From Paraspadella gotoi (taxonomy: Eukaryota; Chaetognatha), in assembly GCA_051294375.1 (NCBI GenBank), contig JBJCIZ010000239.1, positions 5,723,074 through 5,787,073 of the forward strand: 64,000 nucleotides of DNA. Direction: 5' to 3'. Shown here in pieces: positions 50,301-61,239 of the stretch; the stretch's first letter is position 1, and each line of letters starts with the position of its first letter. A model generated the notes under the pieces. That model was not told where the DNA came from and did not search any database. It saw only the letters and a list, made by a program, of their open reading frames with translations. The position numbers and the translations under genes were made by a program.

Positions 50301-53300
50301 CCCTGAGGCCAAAATTTAGAGAAATTATATTAAAAAAAATCTTACTTTATACTAGTAGCTGAGCATATTATATTGTATAAATAATATAGATATACCTCAA
50401 ATTACTGCAGCATACTGCAGCTTTAATTTTCTTTTAAGAAATAAAATTATAAAGTACTAACTGATTTATATTGTGTGCTATACAGTTTTGGCTTATGCTA
50501 ATAATTTGATTTTTTGGTTGAGAATTCCTTTTAAGGTATTTTAATAGCGCACAAGGTACAAATTTTTTATCTCATTAACTACAAAAGTTAGATGAAAGTT
50601 ATCATTACAACTTTTTGACATTTTAATAATTTATCTATGATAATTAACAAAAACTATAAAATTTAATGAATGATGATGATGATGATTTTTTAAGGGTTTT
50701 TCAAATTTTAGCCCATTTATCATTACATTTTTTTAAATTTGTAGTAATAACCTTTATCTAACTTTTTAATCTTTATCAGAATTCATTTAAAAAAATTTAA
50801 ATTTCCTAAAAAATTTTTTAAGCATTTCTTATATATTGTTAAATATTAATATGCTTCCATGAGGAAAATTAATTTAATCAAAATTTAACATCATAAGTCA
50901 ATTTGGTTGTAAAAAGACAAAATACTTTTATCGCAGACTTTTTCATATTGTAAAAAAATGTTAAATTCTGGCCCGCCTTACTACTTACCCACTCCAATAA
51001 TCGTCGTCGAAATCACTGTATGTGAAGAAATCTCCGCCAAATATCTTCAGCTGAGAAACCTCCCCCAAGTCCTCGTCAGCCATTTGAAAGTATTCCGACA
51101 GTGTCCCGAACTTAGCCGTCGCGCCCATTTCCTCAGAGCGGGCATTGATATAATTGAAGATCTTGTTCCAGTTTTCAAACTGCCGATCAAACTGAGATGA
51201 TTGAATGAAGCGAAAATCATCGCCAAATATCACCAGCACAACATTGTGCTTAAACCACAGCGACTTTTTTCTAAGTTGATCAAGCAGCTTGATTGCCTGA
51301 TCATGAATGTTTACAGGCCCAATGGTTGGTGCTGAATTTGGTCTCCAAAAATCATATTCTACGCAAATCCAATAGTAAGGGCCGCAAGAATGTTTGATGG
51401 TGTAGGTATAGAGAGGGTTCAATGAAACCCGAAGATCGTCAATGCCCTCAACATCCCACTCTTGGCGCCAAACAAACTCAGCGTCTGCATTTTTATCCAA
51501 AAACTCTTTTATCTTGTAGTGGATTCGATTTATGAAGGAACGCTTGAGACCAGCTAATGATCTAATCCTAGCCGCTGTCGCTGAATGACCAAAAGGGTCA
51601 ATGTTAAAGCTCGTCTTTGGCGCAAATCCCAATTTTTGTCTGAGAAAAAGATGGCCTTCCAGCATCTGGTCAATGAGCGAGTAGACTGTGGGGTTAGCTT
51701 CGTCCGGCATTACCCAACCTCCACCAACGATCTCAAATCGGCCCTCCTTTATTGGCATGATTTTTTTTAAAAGCGCCCCCCTGTTTGTTCCATAATCTTT
51801 AAATCTATATTTAATCCTAATATCTAACCCTAATATTTAACTACCCCGTGTCCGTTCGAGAGTGACACCAAAAAAATCTTTACTATACTTTAAATATTTA
51901 GTAAACATAATTCATAAGTATATCATTAGTTGCAGAACTACTTGAAGTTTGTTATGTATAAGTTTCATTTCGTTTTTAATTTACTATTCTTTGTTTAATT
52001 TTTTATCTAACACAGTAAAATTAGCAAAAAAAGACAATTTTAGGCGTGTTCTTGATTGAATTTTAAAAATATTTTATATCATAAGAAATCCCTATTAATG
52101 GTCTAATCAATGAATTATCGTAATGTTGAGTAATTTTTCAGTAATGATTTTTCATTGATTTTTTTAATTGTTAATCTTAAGTTTTCTTTATACAATTCGT
52201 CCAATTAGAAAAAAATGCTATCCTGACCATGTTCTTGACTGTTTTGAATAATTATTTTATATTGTAAGGATTCCCAGATAATTATTAATTTAATGGCGTA
52301 AATGAATTTTAATAATTTTAAGTATTTAATGAATAATAAATTTATAATGATTTTCTTTTTTTAAAAGATTCAGTTCTTTACTGAAGATGAAATTGGATGA
52401 CCATATTTAAGGAAATATCAAATTAATCTTATGAAATTAAAATATAATAAACGTCAAGTACTTTGCTACAGAATGAAGAAAAAAAATTTAAAAAATATTT
52501 ATCCAATGAGAAATGGTACGCATTTTTTTGGTGTCACTCGCGAACCCTACCCTGAATCCCTCAACCTGTACAGTAGGGTGGATTGATGAAAAGATTGAGT
52601 GATTGAACATTATTTTTTTGCTGCCTATGGACATGTAAATAATAAATTTTAAATCATTTTAAAAACAATTTTAACATAACATATAGTAAATTCAATTATT
52701 TATGTAGTAATATCCTTATAAAATCGTTAAATTTTAAAATTTTTATTTTTATTTTTAAGAACAGATTTGGATTCGCCGTAAAAAACTAAGAAACTTTTAT
52801 AAAATATGTCATATGATATTTTAATGTTTGGATCACAAAAAATGACTAAAACATTTTAACATATATAAGTTTCTACAACAAAGAATAAAAAAGTCATAAA
52901 TTTTAACCTTTTTTCCGGTTTTAAACGCTGATGATGACAGAATTTTTGATAAGATGTTTTATATTTTTGATTCAACTTTTCATAAAGAATCTGAATCTTT
53001 ATAAAAAGTTTTTAAAAATTTTTTTTAAAAATTTATTATTTTATAAGAATATTACTACAAATTTATTATATTTTACTATTCTGTTCCCGAGACAATATGA
53101 ATAAAATATTTTTTGTACTAGTTAATCATAATATCTCACATCTAAATATCCTTGTTCGATCATTCAAATAAATTTTTTTGTTCTTGAGTGTTCCACTCTA
53201 CTATACAGAACCCTAATCCCTAATATAGTCCCCAGCAAATTCCTAACTTTAAACCCTATCCATAATTTTTAACCTTATCGCCTAACTTAACTTTAGACAT

Positions 53301-53873
53301 AACAAGTTTGAGCAAACAATGTTGGATCTGCCTACGATAATTAGGCGGTAATAAGCTAATCCGATGATAAATCACGGTAATATTTTCTGACTTTCATAAC
53401 AAATTGTAACATAACAAATTATAACAGACTTCTTAATAAATCTATAAATCAATTGACCTATCAATCATTACCATTAGCTGCGCCAATACCAACTTGCATA
53501 ATTTAGTCAAATTGCATAATTTGGTAATTTTGCATAATTTTGTCAATTTGCATAATTTGGTCAGATTGAATAATTGCATAATTTAATTAAGTTGCATTAT
53601 TTGGTAAACTGGTATAATTTGGTAAACTGGCATAATTTGGTCAACTGGCATAATTTGGTCAACTGACATAATTTGGTCAACTGGCATAATTTGGTCAACT
53701 GGCATAATTTGCTCAACTGGTATAATTTGGTCAACTGGCATAATTTGCTCAACTGGCAAAATTTTGTCAACCGGCATAATTTGCTCAGCTGGCATAATTT
53801 GCTCAACTGGCATAATTTGGTCAACTTGCAGAATTTGGTCATTTGAATAATTTTGTCAACTTCCATAATTTGG

Positions 53874-53906
<33 letters not shown>

Positions 53907-56900
53907 CAGAGAGAGATAGAGAGAGGGAAACTTTTAAAAATTAAAATAAATGTGTCTTTTAGTTTTCTAATTTAAACTCTTTTCCACTTTCATTTCCTTT
54001 TATCTATCAAATTTTTAATGAATTTAATAATTATGAGTAAATATAAGTAAAAATACTTCAAGTAAATATAACTTTTGTTTTTTTCATTTAAACTCGCGCG
54101 ATTTCTTCGAAACTTTATATCCACCTCAATCATACACTTTCCTACCCACACAGAAAATTTCATTCCAATCCAATCCAATCACGAGTAATTAAAGTTTAAT
54201 GAAAAGTTGGGACGGACCGACAGACAATGTTCTGATATGATAAAAATTATTTACCGACAAGATTTTGGGGTGGGACCGACGGACCGACAAAGTGAATTAT
54301 ACAGTAAGGCGTAGTAAAATTTCTAAATTTAACTTTAATTAAAATTTTAAAAGTGAGGAACGAACAACATTATACTAATGAACATTTATGTATAAAAAAA
54401 ATTTTAATAAATTTTACAATTTACGCAGTAGGCTATATTTATACTAGTACTAATGCAATAAATGTTAAAATTTTAAAACAGTTTTTTCTCAGATTTTTTT
54501 GCAGATTTGTATTCGTCATAAAAAGTTGATAAAAAGAAATATAACTCTTTCTGAAAAATTGGAAAAACCTATATTTTAAGCTGAAAATTCAAATTTTATA
54601 TATTAATATTTAATTTTTAACCAACTTAATGAAAGAATTTTTAAAAATGATTTATATTTTCTTTTCTCAACTTTTGACGAGGAATTCAAATCTGCAATCA
54701 AAATTAAGAAAAGCCTATTTTGAAATTTTTCGAATATATAAAAATACTATTCTAAGTTTTGATTCACTATCCTGTAGAGTCGAGATCTGCTGATAAGCAG
54801 ATCCGACTAAAAACTAAATCAACCTAAAATTTAGGCTGAAATGGGGCGCTTTCGGAAAATATGATCCCTTGATTAAAGTTTTCATCATGTCGCGCATCGT
54901 CGTGTTTGCAATATCCCACCACCAGGAAAGGTAAATCGACTCGGCCCAGATGAAAGTCAATTTTTTATATTGATGGAGTTTGACAACCGCGTTGGTGATG
55001 ACGTGAAACGAGTCCTCGAAAGCAGGGGGCGTGTAAAGAAATGGCGACTCCTTCCCTCCCCACCACAAATGATTTGGTGGGCTGCCTTTAAAAGGCAAAG
55101 TGATATCAAGACCCCTCTATTAGCAAAGAAAATTGCTATAGAATAGATCAAGTAATTATAGACTTAAAATTAACATTATTTGAGTCGGTATTTTGCTTTC
55201 CCATGGAATCGCGATTTTAAAATTATCAAATAATTTTTTTTTTTATGTAGACTGATAAAAATTATCTCTCTCTTAACGGCCTCTTCTTTTTGGTTTTTCT
55301 TTGTTTGCGCTATACATTGGAACCATGAAAACAAAAAAAGTTGACCGGAATATGACTCACAAGAGCGATCAAATGATAACTAAAAAATTATAGGAACTTT
55401 TCAGATAAAATCGATTTTAATCATATATTTTAGATAATTATAGTATAAATTTTTAAATAGTATAATAGTTTTTATCATTATTAATATTTATTTCAATAAT
55501 ATTATTAATAATAACATTATTATTATACTGATTGAATTTAATTAAACTTGCTTATTAACCTATTTATTCGTAAATTTTTTTGTTATTTGGCTTAACCTTA
55601 ACCCTATCTCATATTAAATGTGGCCAGTCAGTTTAGCCTTTTTAACTTAAAAAAGTTTTATTAAACAAACTTTTATAATATTTAATATAAGAGGCTAATA
55701 AGTAATAATTCATTCCAATCCATCCATCCAATCACGAGTAATTGGAGTTTTTTTTTCTAAAGTGGGACGGATGGACGAACGGACGGACAGACAGACGGAC
55801 GGACATCGTTCTTTTGTATAATTTATCATAATTCGATGTTCTGACATGATTTAAGTGAATGCCCAACAAGATTGAGGGGGCGGACCGATGGACCGACAAA
55901 GTGAATTATAAGCAGATCCGACTAAAATATTGCTTATATTGAACGGTTCTGTCACTAACACATAACAATAATTACTGTCTCTTCATTGGTGAGCCCGACT
56001 TCCGAACAGAACAGCAACAACAACACTTTCAGGCGACATGCCTCAACCTGGCGATGCACTTTCCGCCAACAACAATTCACAGAAGAGACGCAACAGACTT
56101 CTTCCTACAGGAGGGGGGGATGTATGGAGGACTAAAATCCACCAACCGTTCATCAGCGGCCATTGGTGCCGGAGCCAAGTCATTCGCCTCCCAACCCAAA
56201 GGTCCGGGGTTCTAGCCCAGTGGTTGCCTAGCAGTTAAGAGGGACGGGGCGCTTAACCCGTCTGTAACACGTTACAGCCTGATCCGAAGCTCAGGGACTG
56301 CTTATATTGAACGGTTTTGTCACTAACACATAACAATAATTACTGTCCAATGTACTGTCCAATGTATAGAGCAAACAAAAAAAAAATTAGAAGAGGTTGT
56401 TAAGAGAGAACTAATGTGGTTATTGATTTTTGGTAGATCTATTGATTATCGCAGGATAACAGTATGAAATTGGTACAACCAAAATAAAAATTATCTATTC
56501 ATTTAATAAATAAGCTATCTTGTCCCTGACTTTGGACAGGCTTTGGTAGTTTAAGGCCTCCATCACTCTTACAAGATAATGACTTGGCAGGTCCTTGCAA
56601 GCTTTCAATCAAGACTCTCTCACAGTCTCGTTTATTCACTCCCAAAGTACCTGGCTTCCCTATCAATGAAGTGGTATAATATTTCAAAGAATGTTTCAAT
56701 TGTATGAAAAGACCACTCTCTCAAGTATTAGATCGGGGAATACTTATTGTACTCCGCACTAGCATCAAAATACAAGGAGCTGAATTTTATGATATTGGTA
56801 CAACCATTATAAAAAATATCCATTTATTTAATAAATAAGCTATCTTGCCCTTGATTTTGGGCAGGCTTTGGTGGTTTAAGGCCTCCATCACTCTTACAAG

Positions 56901-57475
56901 ATGAGATTTTTTTGTGGAGGTTCTCAACCCCTCTACACGCCCTGCGTCAGACCCTCTACACGCCCCTGCCTCGAAAAAGTGTTCCGCGGCCGTCTTGTGC
57001 CATCCCGGGTCCGTGTGTGAAAAAGGCACGAGAACGATACGCAACGGGTCATCCCGCCGTCGCGAATCGCTGTAGTTCATGTCAACTTTGTCCCAGTCTT
57101 TATCTCCGCCCCCGCGTCCAGGCATTCGAAGTGACTCGTAAAGTCGAAGGCTTGAAATGTCGACGGAGGCTTTGCGTAGATCGTTGGAGCATTTCATCGA
57201 TTCCTCCTAGACCATTGAGGAAATTTATTTGAAGCAAATAGACCGGGCATTGTAAACTACTCTTTACTGTATATGCTAAATTGAGGTCCCCTTTAGGCTT
57301 TACTCTTAGTTACCCGTTTGGCGACCTTGGTTAAACTGGAATATCCGTCATTGGCCAGAGGAAAATTCCATAAGCAATACCAGTAGACTAGGAGGAACAG
57401 TAGGAAGGTGAGAAGCACCCAGCGATAGTAAATCTTGATTCGGAGGAGCATTAAAACGAATCTTGAGCGAATCAT
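41626..57475 (-). CDS. MAN2A1: Golgi alpha-mannosidase II (GH38)
   Basis: Minus-strand exons 5' to 3': 57314-57475, 56970-57203, 54868-55014, 50989-51746, 49224-49353, 47936-48714, 46364-46586 (3' end could be 46331), 45453-45578, 44615-44962, 43861-44021, 41626-41761. Phases agree throughout; about 1067 residues. Role: cleaves the alpha-1,3 and alpha-1,6 mannoses from GlcNAcMan5GlcNAc2 in the Golgi. Exon 1 is a short tail plus a membrane anchor (WVLLTFLLFLLVYW), as expected for a type II Golgi enzyme. Zinc and catalytic residues are present: SHTDPGW (His117, Asp119), NIDPFGHSAT (nucleophile Asp231), GDDFRF and LFQHHD. Other family blocks are FEIVGGGWVMPDEAN, GGDFFTYSDFDDDYWSG, MQDRRLHNDDSRGMGEG and TFDCRYPS. 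The C-terminus after TFDCRYPS is about 20-30 residues shorter than usual, so a last exon may be missing. Intron 2 needs a GC donor; intron 3 has no canonical ends. Confidence 0.93.
41770..41950 (+). repeat. Interspersed repeat with TTTGAGCAAACAATG end
   Basis: AAGTTTGAGCAAACAATGT, TCTGCCTACGATAATT and CATAACAGACTT are shared with 53303-53475, and inverted with 47560-47660. It begins 10 bp outside the last mannosidase exon and supplies that exon's upstream T-rich tract. Confidence 0.8.
42220..42560 (+). repeat. ~170-bp tandem unit, ACTCATTTCCA/CGATTCCATC family
   Basis: Two tandem units (about 42225-42390 and 42400-42550). Inverted pairs are at 46660-46975, and single units occur at 53955-54200 and 60775-60850. 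Units end in TCACGAGTAATTGGAGTT-like sequence and are usually followed by the GACGGACGG repeat. Confidence 0.8.
42743..43012 (+). repeat. SINE-like repeat 3, long copy
   Basis: Near-identical to 16124-16322 over the shared 200 bp. It continues with GGCTGATTCTAGGCGGGGTG and CAATGCCCGACTACAGAT, words also seen (diverged) near 3140-3180 and 63240-63330. Confidence 0.8.
43268..43410 (+). repeat. GACCGACGGACCGACAAAGTG element
   Basis: TTTATCATAATTCGATATTCTGAC, GACCGACA and GACCGACGGACCGACAAAGTG are followed by GAGCCGACTAAAA. Related copies are at 45195-45395, 54215-54312, 55715-55930 and 60590-60955 (both orientations). Several end in CTGCTGATAAGCAGATCCGA. Confidence 0.75.
44026..44185 (+). repeat. 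Telomere-like-core element with GGGCGCTTTT end
   Basis: TTAGGGTTATGG-type words (44036-44160) followed by AAGGGCGCTTTTTTTT. It lies in the intron just upstream (minus strand) of the 43861-44021 mannosidase exon. Confidence 0.55.
44240..44580 (+). repeat. ~32-bp minisatellite GATTCGATTTGATCAGATTTATTTACT
   Basis: About ten units of TTTACTGATTCGATT(T/C)GATCAGAT with small changes, in intron 9 of the mannosidase gene. Confidence 0.9.
45195..45395 (+). repeat. GACGGACGG / GATAAGCAGATCCGACT element
   Basis: Short GGAC tandem repeats, then CGACAAAGTGAATTATAGAG and the small palindrome CTGCTGATAAGCAGATCCGA. It lies 60 bp from the donor of the 45453-45578 exon. Confidence 0.75.
45598..45810 (+). repeat. 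(AAT)n microsatellite
   Basis: Irregular TAATAATAATA in intron 7 of the mannosidase gene. Confidence 0.95.
46660..46975 (-). repeat. Two tandem ~170-bp units
   Basis: Inverted relative to 42220-42560: GATTGGATCG..GTGTGTGATTGATCC..GAGTTTAAATGG occurs twice. The block is preceded by GTCCGTCCGTCC repeats. Confidence 0.8.
47289..47330 (+). repeat. (GA)n microsatellite
   Basis: Pure GA run. It is followed by an irregular AATGATGCGAGTTGAAAA repeat at about 47400-47565. Confidence 0.95.
48961..49216 (+). repeat. tRNA-derived SINE 1, copy b
   Basis: Near-identical to 28137-28384, with the same A-box-like and B-box words. Its CCCGTTGCCATA end stops 7 bp from the 5' splice site of the mannosidase exon 49224-49353. 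It is therefore inside intron 5, opposite in orientation to the gene. Confidence 0.87.
53303..53475 (+). repeat. Interspersed repeat, TTTGAGCAAACAATG family
   Basis: Second plus-strand copy of the family described at 41770-41950. Confidence 0.8.
53490..53895 (+). repeat. 18-bp minisatellite TGGCATAATTTGGTCAAC
   Basis: About 20 units of ATAATTTGGTCAACTGGC, passing into (AATC)n at 53876-53905. It is inside mannosidase intron 3. Confidence 0.95.
55715..55930 (+). repeat. GACGGACGG / GACCGACAAAGTG element
   Basis: CACGAGTAATTGGAGTT, GGACGGACAGACAGACGG, CATAATTCGATGTTCTGACA and AGATCCGACTAAAA. Member of the 43268-43410 family, in mannosidase intron 2. Confidence 0.75.
56132..56347 (-). repeat. 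SINE-like repeat 2, full copy
   Basis: It includes GCCGGAGCCAAGTCATTCGC and the B-box-like GGTTCTAGCCC. A 60-bp tail fragment of the same family sits at 55929-55990. Confidence 0.8.
56463..56902 (+). repeat. Two copies of the ~115-bp GACTTTGGACAGGC repeat
   Basis: Copies at about 56463-56578 and 56787-56902 flank a 200-bp unique piece. The pairing resembles 23302-23660. The second copy ends 67 bp from the mannosidase exon 56970-57203. A further single copy is at 58387-58502. Confidence 0.85.
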
Positions 57476-57529
57476 CGCAACGGAGACGAATAGTTTATTT
57501 GGTAGCGGAAGTGGTTAAGTTTATAAAAA

Positions 57530-59660
57530 GGAAATCGATTGTTTTAAAGATTTAAAAAAAAACTTTACAGGAGTTTTCTACGTCCATTTTATTCGAGAGA
57601 GATATTGATATTGAAAAACGAAAGTGCAAGCTTTGGGCTAGGACTTAAAAATGCCCTAAAAAGCTACCTTATCTTATCATTTGTAATTATTGACGGTTTT
57701 CTTGAGTTTTAATAATTGGTACTGAACAACTGAACGATTCTAATTTTCTAGTGGACAATAGGCATGGGCTCTTTCTAACTTACAATTTAAGCAGACTTTT
57801 TTGTTGGAAATCCGATGCCACCCCAACAAGCGTTCTATAAAAACTATTAATCGCAATGTTTTTTTAAGATACTATCAAATAATGAGTTAGTTTTTATAAT
57901 TTGTTTTTTTCTTTGTACCGATATATTTTGTATGTATTCGGTAAGTGGGATCATGCCGGCAGCATCCAAGGCAATATTTTAATCTATATGAATTATTGAA
58001 TATCTATCGAGTAGGAAACTTATGAAAGACTTTAATTGCTCGTAATTGTAATTTATAAAATTTTCCCAGTGATAAGAACCAGCAGATAAAAAACATGGTG
58101 ATGAATACAAAACCAATGAAACAACAAGTGATGAAAATAGTTGATGAACTAATTTAAAATTATATCCTGTAATATAAAGAGAAATTATATTAATTGCTAA
58201 TATTTTCGACTTTGCTTTAAAAAATAAGTCATTGATATGGGTTGTCCATGTAAGTTTCTGGTCAATTGTACATTAAAGCGTAGCAAAAATATTAAAATCA
58301 AGTAGAATCAAAATCAAAATCAAAATCTTTTTTTTAAATAAAAAAAATAATTTTTTGTCATTTTTCGCTTACGCCCATATTTATACATGAAATTGGTACA
58401 ACCAATATATAAATTATCCATTCATTTAATAAATAAGCTATTTTGTCCGTGACTTTGGACAGACAGGCTTTGGTGGTTTAAGGCCTCCATCACTTTTACA
58501 TAACATTACTCTTAATGATTGAATTTTTTAGGTTTCTTTACTGCCCCCATTACTCAAGGCATAAAAGGTCATTATTATCATGTCACTACGTACAGATTAT
58601 CTCTACCCTTTATGCCACCTGCATTCTGAATTTTCTTTGTTTCCCTTTCAAATGTATTAAATAAAAAAAAATATTTGAGAGAACGATCAGCATGTTTTAT
58701 TCGACAGTTTATGAAATACAGCTAGCAGTGTAAATAATTTCATTTAACCAGTGAAATTTTTTTTTATTAAAAAAAAACCAAAATTTTAATTTTAATGTTT
58801 TTCATCGGAAAAAAACTTATGTGCAGTTAAATGACTTGAAAGATTTTCGCGTCATGTATTCCAAAAGCCATCAGTTTGAGTTTATACTTTATCGTACAAA
58901 ATTTTAGCTTTGTTAAAATTATTGGGCGGCCTCCTGTTGACAGACGTTTCGAAGTGTCAATACTGTGAGGTAGTTACTTAATTGGAAGAGAACAACATGC
59001 ATTCTCTCTTTCCCTCTCTCTCTCTCTCTCTCCCTCCCTTTTCTTAGTTTCTATAATCTCCTTTTTTGGTTACGTTTCTCTTCACTAACAATAAAAAACA
59101 TATTTTTTAGAATTTCAATCAGGAAGTGAATTTCTTTTCCGTTTATATTATTATGTTTATAACATCAGACAGCGGCTCCTTCTCGGTTATCTTTATTACT
59201 TTCTCGTTTGCGGAGAAAAAAATAAAATTTTGAGTAAATATAGGAGAGAAAAAAAGAGAGAAAAAGAATATGATATCAAGGTTAACATAGTTTTGTAGCA
59301 TAAAACAAAACTTTGTCGAATATTTATAGACCTTTAAAATACCTGGTATTCACTAAAATCTGTAACTATATAAAAAAAAGAAAGAATAAAAAGAAAAGAA
59401 AAAAAAGAAAGAAAATTTGGCCCAAAAAAAATCAAGGAAAAAGCACGTTCTCCGCAGAGGAATAAGGAGGAGTAAAAACTATTGCAATTCCATTGGGAGA
59501 AGGAAGAGGAAGAAGATAAAGAATCTAGAATGAAAAAAAAAAAAAGAGGCAACTAATTTGGGCGAAAGGGAGAAAGGGGGAGAGAGATGGAGAAATAGAG
59601 AGTGTACGAGGGAAAAGAGGAAAATTTAAGAAGAAAGACAATGAGAAGAGAGGAAAAAAA
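57530..59660. other. DNA upstream of mannosidase, no gene recognised
   Basis: AT-rich sequence holding one GACTTTGGACAGGC repeat (58387-58502), the 58690-58842 repeat and a CT-rich patch near 59010-59040. The mannosidase promoter should lie at its left end; I see no clear TATA or CCAAT box. Confidence 0.5.
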
Positions 59661-59679
59661 ACATTAAGGGGAGAGCAGA

Positions 59680-59770
59680 GAGAGAGAGAAAAGAGAAAGA
59701 CAGACAGACAGACAATCAGAGAGAGAGAGAGAGGGGGAGGAAGGAGAAAGAAAGAGAGAGAGAGAAAAAG

Positions 59771-59819
<49 letters not shown>

Positions 59820-60045
59820 GTAGAAAGAGAAAGAGATAGAGAGAGAGAGAAGGAGAAAGATAGATAGAAAAAGTGAAAGAGACAGAGAGAAGGTTGGGGA
59901 GATGGAGAAAGATAGAAAAAGAAAAATAAAGAGAGAGAGTAGAGAGGGAAAGTGAGTGAGAGAGATAAACATTGAATTCATTTTCTCCCTGAAATAAGAT
60001 CTTAAAGGAAGGCGAATCTCCCTTCTGTGAAGGATCAACGAGAGA

Positions 60046-60099
<54 letters not shown>

Positions 60100-60112
60100 C
60101 TCAAAGATGTGA
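59680..60112 (+). repeat. Compound (GA)n microsatellite
   Basis: GA, GAAA and GACA runs over about 430 bp. Confidence 0.95.
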
Positions 60113-60169
60113 GAGAGAAATCTCCATCGGCGGAAATCGAGGTCGAGGAAAAGAAAATTTCGCGCGTGC

Positions 60170-60590
60170 GTGGTTGTGGATATCTTTGTGGACATCGTTG
60201 TGAACATCGTTGTGGATATCTTTGTGGACATCGTTGTAGATATCTTTGTGGACATTATTGTGAACATCGTTGTGGATATCTTTGTGGACATCGTTGTGAA
60301 TATTTTTGTGGATATCGGTATGTTGACTATCTTTGTGGACATCTTTGTGGACATCGTTGTGGATATCTTTTGGAGGACATCGTTGTGGATATCTTTGTGG
60401 ACATCTTTGTGGACATCGTTGTGGATATCTTTGAGGACATCGTTGTGGATATCTTTGTGACATCATTGTGGACATCGTATGTGGATATCTTTTTTTTTTT
60501 TTTTTTTTTTTTTCTAAGACATCGTTGTGGATATCTTTGTGGACATCTTTGTGGACATTGTTGTGGATATCTTTTTTTTATTGCTTAAAA
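60170..60590 (+). repeat. Minisatellite of GTGGATATCTTTGTGGACATC
   Basis: GTGGA(T/C)ATC(T/G)TTGT 12-bp submotifs arranged in 24-36-bp combinations, interrupted by T runs. The plus reading gives Val-Asp-Ile repeats; an ORF exists only because the unit is a multiple of three. Confidence 0.93.
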
Positions 60591-61239
60591 TTGCAGATTC
60601 CGACTCTATAATTCACTTGGTCGGTCCGTCGGTCCCACCCCAAAATCTTGTCGGTCAATAATTTATATCATATCAAAAGGATCATTATGATAAATTATGC
60701 AAAAAAAAAATGATGTCCGTCTGTCCATTCGTCCGTCCGTCTTTCTGTAGGTCCGTCCGTCCCCCCCTTATCAAAAAACTCCAATTACTCGTGATTGGAT
60801 CGGGAGAAACGTGTGTGATTGAGCTGGATATAAAGTTTCGAATAGTTTATCATAATTCGATGTTCTGTCAATGATTTAAGTCAATGACCGACAACATTGT
60901 TGGGGGCGAACCGACGGACCGACAAAGTGCTGATAAGCGGATCTGACAAATAATATTCCTTAACTTCCAAGAACGACGGAGACTCCTCGCTCTCCCGCGG
61001 GACTTTTGCTATAAAAAGTGAAAGTTTTCTCGAAATATGTCTTCTCTTATAAAATGGTCTTTTTTTCTGTAATCGGGTATTGTCAAACTAACTAATGCTT
61101 GAGCAAAAAAATGTCAATACCCTGAGTAAATACAAGGTGAATATTATTAGAAACCAGCGGTTTTATAACATTAAATTTGTCATTTTTTTTTCATTCAACT
61201 TGTGATTTTTCTATTTGTAATTCAAACACAACGAAAGAA

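Larger units (their letters stand above)
51747..54867 (-). mobile_element. Mannosidase intron 3, bounded by inverted transposon-like ends
   Basis: On the gene strand the intron begins GGATCATATTTTCCGAAAGC, continues with GCCCCATTTC, and ends GGGGGGCGCTTTTAAAAAAAA then TCATGCCAATAAAG. The two ends are imperfect inverted repeats (ATCATATTTTCCGAAAGCGCCCC against CATGATTTTTTTTAAAAGCGCCCC). The flanks carry an imperfect direct repeat, AATCAAGG / AATAAAGG. The same ends occur at several other loci here. Inside are AT-rich DNA, an 18-bp minisatellite (53480-53880) and other repeats, so later insertions have enlarged it. Confidence 0.5.

Noticed and set aside
53583-53881. Minus-strand ORFs of Met-Pro-Val-Asp-Gln-Ile repeats
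   Set aside because: An 18-bp minisatellite keeps every frame open. There is no gene context.
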